The notes beneath the pieces were generated by a model. That model searched no databases. It saw only the letters and a program-made list of their open reading frames with translations, and was not told the DNA's origin. A DNA stretch of 64,000 nucleotides, from NCBI RefSeq assembly GCF_900167095.1, contig NZ_FUXG01000003.1, positions 152,656-216,655 of the forward strand, written 5' to 3'. Position 1 is the first letter of the stretch, and each line of letters begins with the position of its first letter. Below, in pieces: positions 18,551 to 27,108 of the stretch. Source of the DNA: Oceanospirillum multiglobuliferum (GTDB lineage: Bacteria > Pseudomonadota > Gammaproteobacteria > Pseudomonadales > Halomonadaceae). Both the position numbers and the translations under genes were made by a program.

Positions 18551-19279
18551 ATGCAAATAAAAGAGATTCTTGAAAGGTGCGCTTTGAGTCAGGGGTTTCT
18601 GCAACCATTTATTTGTAGAGCTGAGGACGAACAGCTGTATTTTATAAAAGGGTCAAACTCAACGGTTTTAGGGCTTGTCCGAGAGTGGATTGCCAGTAAG
18701 TTAGCAATTGCATTTGGTTTGCCAGTTCCAGACAGCCTTCTGCTTTATCTTGACCCCGAGCTGAAGGCTGTCATCGATGACCCTTTTTGGCTCAGAGATC
18801 TTGATTTTGAGAACGTATTTGCATCAAAGTCAGTTGCGCCGTGTGAAACATTGACGCTGTCTAATGTTTCTAATATCCCTCTGAAATTACAACGTGACAT
18901 ATTCGTTTTTGATCTTTGGGTAAGAAACTCAGATAGGAATTTGGGACCTAATGGCGGGAATGTAAATCTATTGATACAGTCATCAACGCAGTTGCTTCAG
19001 GTCATCGATTTTAACTTGGCTTTTGATGATAAATTTTCGATTGATCAAATGTCCAATCATGTGTTTCGGAGTTCGGTAAAGGCTTACCCTATTGATCTTG
19101 CAGATAAAGCTGAATACTTGGCTCGTATGAAATCTGCCGAGCGTGATTTAAATGTGTGGATTGAACAGATCCCAGAAGAGTGGTTGGAGCATTCTGCCGC
19201 AGCTGAGCCTTTGATCGACTTTATAACAGAAATTCTCAGAGAAGGGAGTTCAGACGCTTTTTGGGGGGACTTAATATGA
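18551..19279 (+). CDS. HipA-like kinase-fold protein (HipA_2 type)
   Basis: A 242-residue protein of the short HipA-like kinase family found next to DUF3037 genes. The kinase-fold features look intact: YFIKG (Lys33), Glu45 in VREWIASKLA, the LGLPVP-like FGLPVPD, the catalytic loop NSDRNLGPNGGN (Asp128, Asn137) and a metal-binding VIDFN (Asp153). HipA itself phosphorylates glutamyl-tRNA synthetase; the target of this short family is unknown. It lacks HipA's N-terminal subdomain, and no HipB-like repressor is present. ATGA overlap with the next gene indicates coupled translation. Base use appears more AT-rich than in purL, suggesting an acquired unit. Confidence 0.75.
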   Translation: MQIKEILERCALSQGFLQPFICRAEDEQLYFIKGSNSTVLGLVREWIASKLAIAFGLPVPDSLLLYLDPELKAVIDDPFWLRDLDFENVFASKSVAPCETLTLSNVSNIPLKLQRDIFVFDLWVRNSDRNLGPNGGNVNLLIQSSTQLLQVIDFNLAFDDKFSIDQMSNHVFRSSVKAYPIDLADKAEYLARMKSAERDLNVWIEQIPEEWLEHSAAAEPLIDFITEILREGSSDAFWGDLI

Positions 19280-20091
19280 AAAAGTTTGCTTGTCAGTACA
19301 AAATTGTGCGTTTTATGCCGTTTCTAGAAACTGGAGAGTTCGCCAATATCGGCATTTTGCTTTTTTGTCCTTCAACTTCTCAACTTGAGTTTCGTTTGGC
19401 ACCTGCAAGGTTTGGTCGTGTGACTCAGTTTTTCACAGGAATGGAAGTGTCTGTTTACAAAGAGATAATCAGCACTCTGGGAAAAGAATTCGACAGAACC
19501 CAGAAGTTAATGGCTATTGAAGGTGGAACTAGAGCGAAGGATATATTTAACGAGCTGTCCCGATCTAAGGGGGGGGTCGTTCACTTTTCGGATACTCGAG
19601 TTTTAATGGCTAGCAGCCTAAAGCAAACCACTGATGAACTTTATAACCATTTTGTAGGTCGGTCTTTTAATACGAAAAAATATCGAGAGACGATTCTGGT
19701 GCAGAACTTACGTAATACCTTAAAACAGGTCAATCTCGATCATGTTTATAAAGAAGCAAAGATCAATGCAGGGCTTATTAATATTTCTTTACCTTTTGTA
19801 CATCAGAAGTGCGGAGTCCTGAAAGGTGGAATTAAACCAATTGCGTTTGATCAAAGCACGGTTGAGCGTTCTGTGAAGCATGCTGATTCATGGCTTAGCC
19901 AGGCAGAACACCTTGTTGATGCGGATATTGATGCAAAAGATCTTCTTTTCACTTTGGATTTTGAGTCTGTCAATGATAGAGGTTTAGAAAGGTATATCAG
20001 GAAGTTTCAGGACAAATTGAGTGAACTCGGAATTGAAACGGCAAATGCTAAGGATGAATGCTCTATAATCAAGTTCGCTCGTGAGCATTAG
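19276..20091 (+). CDS. DUF3037-family protein
   Basis: A 271-residue protein of unknown function. Its N-terminal half matches DUF3037 (CQYKIVRFMPFLETGEFANI, then GILLFCPS), while the rest is charged and helical without a recognised motif. The ATG at 19276 lies inside the upstream TGA (ATGA) with a G-rich ribosome-binding site. DUF3037 genes are regularly partnered with HipA-like kinase genes, so the two probably act together, possibly as kinase and partner or neutraliser; that role is inference. Confidence 0.75.
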   Translation: MKKFACQYKIVRFMPFLETGEFANIGILLFCPSTSQLEFRLAPARFGRVTQFFTGMEVSVYKEIISTLGKEFDRTQKLMAIEGGTRAKDIFNELSRSKGGVVHFSDTRVLMASSLKQTTDELYNHFVGRSFNTKKYRETILVQNLRNTLKQVNLDHVYKEAKINAGLINISLPFVHQKCGVLKGGIKPIAFDQSTVERSVKHADSWLSQAEHLVDADIDAKDLLFTLDFESVNDRGLERYIRKFQDKLSELGIETANAKDECSIIKFAREH

Positions 20092-20113
20092 AAATGATAA
20101 CAATTTTATTACA

Positions 20114-20135
20114 GGCAGCTTCGGCTGCTTTTTTT
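20114..20135 (+). terminator. Terminator after the HipA-like/DUF3037 pair
   Basis: GGCAGCTTCGGCTGC followed by seven T residues. Sixteen consecutive bases (A plus this hairpin) equal the purL terminator, but the flanking A run differs. Confidence 0.9.
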
Positions 20136-20152
20136 AAGCTTGGGTGCTAACC

Positions 20153-21018
20153 CTAAAACAGCGACTCTTGCCGTTGCTCTGGTGCTTCCGGCCACGGCGT
20201 AAACAACACCTTATCCGGTATCTCGCGATTCAGTTGCTCGACAAAATAAGCGGCCACTTCTGGGGCATGACTGTTCTCGGTGTATGCAAAAATACATAGG
20301 GCGAGCGCCCCTCTTGCAGCCACTGGCTTATTTTCACGATCCACGGCTCCAAACAATACAACGTCCCTTGCCAATCTTTTGCGGTGATAAAACGTACCAT
20401 TGGATTTTGCCCTGTAGCAATCACATGCAATGGCAAGTTAGGCTTGGCTTTTAAGGCCTCCTGCGTGTCGGCATCTGGTGCAGGATGTTGAAATAGGGCG
20501 CGGGTATCAAACATCGTGCGGTTAATACCTAGCTCAATTAGCAGGCTATTGAGCTGTCGCTCTGACTCATCTTTATTGAAAAAACCACGATGCCGTACTT
20601 CTAAGCTGAAGCGCATTTCTTCCGGTAAGCCGCGCAAAAAGTGATCAAGTACGGGCAGTTGCTCTGGCCCAAAACTATCGGGTAGTTGCAGAAAAATCAT
20701 GCCCAGTTTTTCTTTTAATAGGGCAAATCTCTCTAAGGTTGTCAGTAACTCCTGATGTGATACTTGCAGTTTTCTGTCATGGGTAATGGTACGCGGCAGC
20801 TTAAAGCAAAACCGAAAGTGCTCTGGCGTTTGCTCATACCAATCCTTGATTGTTTGTGCCTCTGGCAAACCATAAAAACTCGTATTACCTTCAACGCTAG
20901 AAAACCAGCGGCTATAGCGAAATAGAGGTGATAAGCTGCCATTACCTGACAAAACAGTCTGTTGCCAGTGTTTATGGTTCCACTGGGATAGGCCGACATA
21001 GCAGCGGGTTGAGGTCAT
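20153..21018 (-). pseudogene. DUF72 (YecE-like) protein, disrupted by a -1 frameshift
   Basis: Relative of YecE, a TIM-barrel-like family of unknown function. From 21018 the frame reads the normal DUF72 start (YVGLSQWNHKHW, WFSSVEGNTSFYGLP) down to YVFLHTP. It then goes off-family and stops at 20230. The expected continuation, ENSHAPEVAAYF, is found in the adjacent frame and runs to a stop at 20153. One base appears to be missing near 20278/20279. The product would lose its last ~40 residues. Either a real mutation or a sequencing error. Confidence 0.8.
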
Positions 21019-21152
21019 GTTTACTTTACCTAACGGAGTATCTCTATACGTAACAATACCGCAAAGTATAGAGGCTTGCAGAGGTGTGCTTAAGTCGATA
21101 AATTACGGACTGTTTTTCTCCGTCACCCCTCCACCTGTAAAGGGCCTGCGCA

Positions 21153-22493
21153 TTGAATACACCTAAAATAAAAGATATTGCTCAGAAGAATGTGATTAAA
21201 ATCAGTGAACATGAGTCTATCGGATGTGCAGTGGATTTGATGTATAAGGAGAATCACCGCAATATTATTGTCATTTCTGACAATGCCCATCACCGCTTTG
21301 GTTTGCTCACCGCCAGTGATTTGATTCGCTTACGTGTTGCAAAGATTGATTTTTCGCTGCCGATTAAGTCGATCAAATACGACAAAATATTTTCTATAAG
21401 TGAAGAAGCAAAGTTAGAAGATATTCTTGAAGAGGTGAGTCACGAAATAGAGTGCTTATGCGTAACGGATGCTCAAGACAATCTGACCGGCGTTGTGTTT
21501 TACGCAGATATTATCTCTAGCATTGACCCTAGAATGTTGCTGGAGAAACGTGCCATTGGTGAAATTATTCTTAATCAACACCTTAAGCAAGCACAGCAAA
21601 GTGAGTCAACACTTGAAGTAATTGGCCTTATGGATCATCTATTGAATGACTGTGTCATGATTTACGATGTTGATAAACCTGTAGGCATAATCACCACTAA
21701 AGATGTAATCAGGCTTTTTGGTGAAGGTTGTGATCTGACTCAGCCGATTGCGAACTATATGAGCCGCCCAATTCAAACAGTTTCTTTTGATACCTCTATT
21801 AAACAGGCGCTGGATTTTATTCAGTTGAAGAAGTTCAAACGCCTGATTGTGGTTGATCGTGATGGCATCATTGTTGGACAAATTACACAAGGCGAGTTAA
21901 TTACTCGGGTTTATTCTCGTTGGTCAGAGATGGTACGTAGTCACGACACCCAATTAAGAGAAATGAATAAGGCGCTGAAAATCCGTGCAACCCGTTTTGA
22001 GGCGTTGGCGGTGACCGACCATCTAACTGGAATTTACAACCGCGCGAAGTTTGAACTGGAGCTGCAACGAGAAATTGATCGAGTCAAGCGTTATGGCTCT
22101 GAGACGTTCTCGGTGTTGTTTTTTGATGTTGACCACTTTAAGAAAATTAATGATAACCACGGTCATGCTATAGGTGATCTAGTGTTACAAAAAATTTGCC
22201 AAACTGTCAGTCAACATATGCGCTTAACAGATATTTTGGCGCGCTGGGGTGGTGAGGAGTTTGTTGCAATTTTACCTTCTACCTCATTAGAAAGCGCTCA
22301 GACTGTTGCTGAAAAGTTGAGAAGTACAATTAATGGGCTGCAATTTGAAGGTATGGATCGTATCTCTTGTAGCTTTGGCGTTGGGCAGTTCAACAAATTA
22401 TCAGATAGCTTCCACTCAGTTATTTTAAGGGTGGATCAAGCGATGTATCGGGCAAAAGATAATGGCCGAAATAGGGTTGAACTGGCGGAGTAA
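21153..22493 (+). CDS. Diguanylate cyclase with four CBS domains
   Basis: Probable cytosolic c-di-GMP synthase of 446 residues. Residues 1-260 contain about four CBS motifs in two pairs (for example GLLTASDLIRLR, GVVFYADIIS, GIITTKDVIRLFG and GQITQGELITRV), modules that usually bind adenine nucleotides. A short helical linker leads to a GGDEF domain (285-446) with LTGIYNR, FDVDHFKKIND, the active site GGEEF (366-370) and an inhibitory-site RxxD (RLTD, 357-360) five residues upstream. The cyclase therefore looks active and feedback-inhibited. No transmembrane segment is seen. The start is a TTG at 21153 with AAGGG upstream. Confidence 0.88.
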   Translation: MNTPKIKDIAQKNVIKISEHESIGCAVDLMYKENHRNIIVISDNAHHRFGLLTASDLIRLRVAKIDFSLPIKSIKYDKIFSISEEAKLEDILEEVSHEIECLCVTDAQDNLTGVVFYADIISSIDPRMLLEKRAIGEIILNQHLKQAQQSESTLEVIGLMDHLLNDCVMIYDVDKPVGIITTKDVIRLFGEGCDLTQPIANYMSRPIQTVSFDTSIKQALDFIQLKKFKRLIVVDRDGIIVGQITQGELITRVYSRWSEMVRSHDTQLREMNKALKIRATRFEALAVTDHLTGIYNRAKFELELQREIDRVKRYGSETFSVLFFDVDHFKKINDNHGHAIGDLVLQKICQTVSQHMRLTDILARWGGEEFVAILPSTSLESAQTVAEKLRSTINGLQFEGMDRISCSFGVGQFNKLSDSFHSVILRVDQAMYRAKDNGRNRVELAE

Positions 22494-22546
22494 TCACAAC
22501 TTTCCGCCAGACTGATTATCTGAAGCAGCTACAGTTGGCTTTTTTA

Positions 22547-23509
22547 TTACTTGGCAGGAGCGTCAAATACACTCTCTCCACAATGAGGGCAATGTAGTTT
22601 GTGTCCTAACTCTAGTCTCTGGTTGTGAATGATTTGATTAAGGTCTTCTTCAGAAATACCGTATTGGCGACTCATGGTTTTAAGTAACTTCTGTTCTTGC
22701 TCTGTTAGCTCGCCGTCTTCTAATGCGTTAATGACCTCTGCCGTCATTGCGGACTTTCGATTTTGCAACTCCTCTGAGAAGCGTGCTGCTAGCATACCCG
22801 CAGGTAATGCCACTGTACCAACACCAAGCAGCATGATCAAAATAGCCAGAATTTTTCCCCCTGCGGTTATAGGTGTCATATCACCATAGCCGACAGTCGT
22901 CATTGTGACCACTGCCCACCAAATAGCATCTAGCACGGTTTTAAATTGATCAGGCTGCGCTTTATGCTCTAGGGTAAACATCAAACATGCAGCCAATACA
23001 ACCAGTACGAGAACAGCAAAAACTGCTGAAGCCAAAGAGGCGAGCTCAGAAGTAATGACTTTGACAAAAACATCCATACTGCGGATATAGTGAGAGAGCT
23101 TTAATAAGCGTAACAGGCGTAGCAAGCGCAAGTAGCGTAGGTCAATACTGATAAACAACGAAAGGTAAAAAGGTAGGATTACAATCAGATCAATTATCGC
23201 AATAGGGCTACACATGTAGCGTCATCGCCCTTTGAAGCCCTTTCCAAACTTCGGGCTTTCTACACTCATCCAAACTCTTGCTAGGTACTCTAGAGTGAAT
23301 ATCGCCACTGAAAACAGCTCTAAAATAGCAAAATAGCCACCGTATTCTTGGTTTATTTCGGGTATAGACTCAATGATAACCACGATTACATTTAGAATAA
23401 TTAAAGCAATCAGAAAACCATTTACAATTTTACCCACAAAGGTTGTGGCATTTTCACCATCTAAAAGCTGATAACAACGAAGACGAAGACGAAGAGAAGC
23501 AGGCGGCAT
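22547..23509 (-). pseudogene. Voltage-gated K+ channel-like protein, interrupted by an in-frame TGA
   Basis: Inner-membrane six-helix ion channel. From 23509, S1-S2 are visible (FLIALIILNVIVVIIES; FAILELFSVAIFTLEYLARV). Codon 96 is TGA (23222-23224), and the same frame then continues with S3, an arginine-rich S4 (RYLRLLRLLRLLKL), S5, the pore filter TMTTVGYGD and S6. A C-terminal tail ends in a CPHCG zinc-knuckle-like motif. Relatives have Leu in place of the stop (GRLRY), so a single T-to-G change would explain it. Without readthrough the product lacks voltage sensor and pore. Real nonsense mutation or sequencing error cannot be separated here. Confidence 0.8.
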
Positions 23510-23648
23510 ATTCTATCCTGATCAATAAAGGGCTTAATAATGGTAAGGATAAGGTTGGTAGCTGTAAATGCTTACTTTGTTATGCTATCGGTCTCTGGCA
23601 GACTGTGAGGCAGTTTAATATTTTCACTGAATCAAAAAGGATCTGTCT

Positions 23649-24590
23649 GTGAATCAACAAACACTTCACCCAAAACTTGAAGCGTGGCGTCAGCAAGTGA
23701 ACCAACTGATGGCTGAGCTAACTACAGAGGCGGCTAAGCCCACACCAGAAAGTGCGCGTCAGGGCTTGGCAGCTATGACGCAGCACTTTGTTACGGATGG
23801 CCCAGAGCTACATATTGTGCGGGATCTGTTGCATAAAAGCGTAAGGGACGAAATTCCTCTGCGTTACTATCAGGCAGAGGAAACATGCCCTAAGTCGGTA
23901 CTTGTTTTTGTTCATGGTGGCGGTCATATGGCCGGCAGTATTGAGGTTTATGAGCCGATCTGCCGACGTCTAGCCGCAGCTACAAAACAGGCTGTATTAG
24001 CGATTGAATATAGGCTAGCACCTGAGCATCCTTGGCCTAGTGGCCTGAATGATCTACAAACAATACGTGCTGCGTTACCTGATCTGTTGGTTGAATTTGG
24101 CTTGCCAGCTGACCTACCTATTCATTTAATGGGGGACTCTGGTGGCGGTGCTATGGCTGCAACTTTGTGCCTACAAAGCTCAGAGGCCGATTTGCCAAAA
24201 ATAGAGAAGCTAGTTTTACTCTATCCAAGCCTTGATTATCGAATGGATACCGAGTCAGTTCGCTTGTTTGCAGAGGGCTATTTGCTGACGGCTGAGCGCA
24301 TGCGTTGGTATTTTGAACAGTATCTACAAGGTAGGGCTGAACCGGCCTCAATTTCGCCATTGAATATGGTCGTACCACATGATTTTCCAGAAGTGCTAAT
24401 TATCAATGCTGGCTTTGATCCACTTAGGGATGAGGCGGTATCGTTTTGGCAGAAGTTAAATGAGGCAGGCCACTCAGCTCGACTTAGCACTTATGCCGAT
24501 ATGCTGCATGCCTATTTAAACTTAGAGCGAATGGTGCCAGAAGCCTGCGCTGAAACTTATCAGCAAATAGCAGGCTTTTTAGCAGATTAA
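23649..24590 (+). CDS. Alpha/beta-hydrolase esterase, hormone-sensitive-lipase family
   Basis: Cytosolic carboxylesterase of 313 residues. The HSL-family oxyanion motif HGGG occurs in FVHGGGHMAGS, the nucleophile serine in GDSGGGAMAA (consensus GDSAGG), and the catalytic acid and histidine in GFDPLRDEA and MLHAYLN. Natural substrates are unknown; relatives act on short-chain acyl esters. The start is a GTG at 23649 preceded by AAGGA. It stands between the interrupted channel gene and the convergent yfjD-like gene. Confidence 0.88.
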   Translation: MNQQTLHPKLEAWRQQVNQLMAELTTEAAKPTPESARQGLAAMTQHFVTDGPELHIVRDLLHKSVRDEIPLRYYQAEETCPKSVLVFVHGGGHMAGSIEVYEPICRRLAAATKQAVLAIEYRLAPEHPWPSGLNDLQTIRAALPDLLVEFGLPADLPIHLMGDSGGGAMAATLCLQSSEADLPKIEKLVLLYPSLDYRMDTESVRLFAEGYLLTAERMRWYFEQYLQGRAEPASISPLNMVVPHDFPEVLIINAGFDPLRDEAVSFWQKLNEAGHSARLSTYADMLHAYLNLERMVPEACAETYQQIAGFLAD

Positions 24591-24616
24591 AGGTTAATAA
24601 AGCGGAAGGTGCAGGT

Positions 24617-25873
24617 TTAATCCTGCGCCCAACAACGAACTTTTTGCACTAAGTTACCACTGATTTCGATGGTTTCTAAGCGGTATGGGCCAATTTTCAA
24701 ACAAACATGAGCCTCTGGGATAGATTCAAGTTGTTCAATAATCAAGCCATTTAATGTCTTAGGACCATCAACAGGTAGCGCCCAGTCTAAGGATTTGTTG
24801 ATATCACGGATACTTGCGGTGCCATCAACAACAAAATTGCCGCCAGCATCTGGCTTGATCTCATCATTTTGGCCATTCATCGGTGAGGTGAAGTCGCCGA
24901 CAATTTCTTCCAAAATATCTTCCAAGGTGACGATGCCCATTACATCACCGTACTCGTCAACCACAATGCCGATACGACGCTTTAGTTTTTGAAAATGTAG
25001 CAGCTGTGTTTGTAGCGGTGTGGTCTCTGGAATAAAGTAAGGTTCACGTGCCTCTGCAAGCAAGTTCTCTTTTGTTGGGTTGGCTCTGGCTACAAAGCGC
25101 GCAGCATTACGCATGTGCAAAATACCGAGCACGTTGTTGATGTCGCCTTTGTAGAGTACTAAACGTGTGTGGCGGCAGTTCTGAACTTGCTCAAGAATCG
25201 ACTCTATTGGGTCGTTTAGGTCAATACCTTGCACTTCATGACGCGGAATCATGATGTCGTTCACGGTCATGGATTCTAGATCCAAAATGCTTAATAGCAT
25301 GGTCTTGTGACGACGAGGAATCATTGCGCCCGCTTCTAATACGACTGTGCGTAACTCTTCAGGGGTGAGCTGGTCATTGCTACTGTCATTTTGGTTCACA
25401 CCCATCAGCTTGAGTAAGCCATTGGTAATGCCGTTCACCATCAGTACCAAGGGGTACATCAGCTTGAGCAGTGGTTCCAATATTAGAGAGGATGGATAGG
25501 CTACGCGTTCAGGATTCAATGCTGCTAAGGTTTTAGGTGTCACCTCGGCAAAAATCAGAATTACAAAAGTTAATAGTGCTGTAGCAATGGCGATACCAGC
25601 ATCACCGTACAGGCGAATCGCAATAATCGTGGCAATCGAAGAAGCCAGAATATTCACGAAGTTATTGCCGATGAGAATCACACCAATTAAGCGATCTGGG
25701 CGCTCTAAAAGGCGACTTACACGCAGTGCAGCACGATCCTTATTTTTGGCGCGGTGGCTCAATCGGTAGCGATTTAATGACATCATTCCGGTCTCAGAGC
25801 TAGAGAAGAAACCAGAGCAGATAATCAAAAATACAAGCAGGCCTAATAAGATGCCTATGGGGGTGTCGTTCAA
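24617..25873 (-). CDS. yfjD: CNNM/DUF21-CBS-CorC_HlyC membrane protein (YfjD/CorB type)
   Basis: Inner-membrane protein of 418 residues in the family linked to Mg2+/Co2+ transport or efflux. Parts in order: DUF21/CNNM membrane domain (residues ~1-180; FFSSSETGMMSLNRYRLSHR, IFAEVTPKTLAALNPERV), two CBS domains (~200-330; VNDIMIPRHEVQGID, GIVVDEYGDVMGIVTLEDILEE split across the pair), and the CorC_HlyC domain. The start is a TTG at 25873, which fits the family's N-terminus. It follows ypjD on the same strand, the arrangement seen beside ffh in enterobacteria. Confidence 0.9.
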   Translation of the reverse strand: MNDTPIGILLGLLVFLIICSGFFSSSETGMMSLNRYRLSHRAKNKDRAALRVSRLLERPDRLIGVILIGNNFVNILASSIATIIAIRLYGDAGIAIATALLTFVILIFAEVTPKTLAALNPERVAYPSSLILEPLLKLMYPLVLMVNGITNGLLKLMGVNQNDSSNDQLTPEELRTVVLEAGAMIPRRHKTMLLSILDLESMTVNDIMIPRHEVQGIDLNDPIESILEQVQNCRHTRLVLYKGDINNVLGILHMRNAARFVARANPTKENLLAEAREPYFIPETTPLQTQLLHFQKLKRRIGIVVDEYGDVMGIVTLEDILEEIVGDFTSPMNGQNDEIKPDAGGNFVVDGTASIRDINKSLDWALPVDGPKTLNGLIIEQLESIPEAHVCLKIGPYRLETIEISGNLVQKVRCWAQD

Positions 25874-26023
25874 GAGACGTTGTTTCCTTTCTAAACAGAG
25901 TCTGTGTTTTAGAGCCTTGTACCAAGGCTGTCAAGGACAGCGCTATTATTCATTATGCTAACAGCCGCAGTGCTAAGTTTGGCATCTTGCCATAATCTGT
26001 ACACTACGACAGCGGATATTGGT

Positions 26024-26818
26024 TTAGTTCAATAGAATTTCAAGTGCCACTTTACTCCCAAAATAGCCTAATACCAGTAGAAAGCTGCCGCCGATAGTCC
26101 AGCGTACAGCCGTCATACCGCGCCAGCCCAGCCAGCGATGCCCCGCTAGTAAAATGGCAAAAACTAACCACGACATAAGGGTTAAAATTGTTTTATGTAC
26201 CAAGTGCTGAGCAAAAAGGTTATCAAGGAAGAATACACCAGAGGCTATCGCTAAAGTTAATGTTGCAAGACCACTACAGATCAGCTCAAACAGCAAACGT
26301 TCCATTGTCTGTAATGGCGGCAGTACTTGAATAATACCGCGTGTATGTTTGTTTTTGAGTTGATAGTTTTGGATGGCAACCAATACAGCTTGAAAGGCTG
26401 CAATTACCATTAAGCTGTAGGCAACAAGTGATAAGACAATGTGCAGTAGTAAGCCTGTTTTTAGGTATCCAGTAGGTGCAGAAACAGGCCCCCAAATTGC
26501 AAACAGCAGTGCTGCCATTGACATGGGGAAAACGCCTATTACAAGGTTTAATACAGGTTTTCTTAAACTACTGATCAACAGCATTAAGCTAATAGAAAAA
26601 GTTGCCAGTGATCCCATCTCACTTAAACCGAGATGTACGCCATCACTTTGAAACATTGCAAGCCAAACGCTTAAACCGTGATTCAAAATTGCAGCACCAC
26701 CTAATATCTGAATAACAGTGGATCTAACAGGTGCTTTTCGCTGCAAGGTCAGTAGTTGGTATGTGGCGGCAGCAAGGTAAAAAATGATCGCAATCAGTGC
26801 TAACGCAATGGCATCCAT
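26024..26818 (-). CDS. ypjD: CcsA-like inner-membrane protein YpjD
   Basis: Polytopic membrane protein of 264 residues with about eight hydrophobic segments, related to the cytochrome c assembly protein CcsA. Conserved features include LHIVLSLVAYSLMVIAAFQAV and the histidine in HKTILTLMSWLVFA. Its role is unresolved; a heme-related or metal-transport accessory function has been suggested from similarity. It lies divergent from ffh and upstream of the yfjD-like gene, a conserved neighbourhood that supports the assignment. Confidence 0.88.
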   Translation of the reverse strand: MDAIALALIAIIFYLAAATYQLLTLQRKAPVRSTVIQILGGAAILNHGLSVWLAMFQSDGVHLGLSEMGSLATFSISLMLLISSLRKPVLNLVIGVFPMSMAALLFAIWGPVSAPTGYLKTGLLLHIVLSLVAYSLMVIAAFQAVLVAIQNYQLKNKHTRGIIQVLPPLQTMERLLFELICSGLATLTLAIASGVFFLDNLFAQHLVHKTILTLMSWLVFAILLAGHRWLGWRGMTAVRWTIGGSFLLVLGYFGSKVALEILLN

Positions 26819-27108
26819 AATGAGGTAACAATCCTGCTTCGGTAAGTTTTAGTCTGTATCCAAGGCGCGGTGCTCAAGGTTAGTCTTGACGGATGAGCAC
26901 GTTGGTTGTCAATTGGAGGCTGAATAGTACCTGATTGTGCAGTCTGCTGCATCCACATCAGGTAATGCTGTTGCCGATATTGATTAAGGCCGCATTTGCA
27001 CTCAGGTTGCTTTTCCCATAGATGCGAAGCCCTTGCACTGGTTATAATGGTGGCAATTACGTCAATTATTTGTGTTTCTGCGGCACTGCCCGCAGCAAGG
27101 AACTGTGG

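Noticed and set aside
20153-20374. 73-residue frame as a separate gene
   Set aside because: Its sequence is the missing C-terminus of the adjacent DUF72 gene, so it is one half of a frameshift.
23222-23224. TGA in the channel gene read as selenocysteine
   Set aside because: Relatives have leucine, not cysteine, at this position, and no selenocysteine hairpin is apparent downstream.
23478-23497. Short GAAGAC-type tandem repeat
   Set aside because: It encodes the alternating Arg-Leu start of the channel protein and is too short to be a repeat element.
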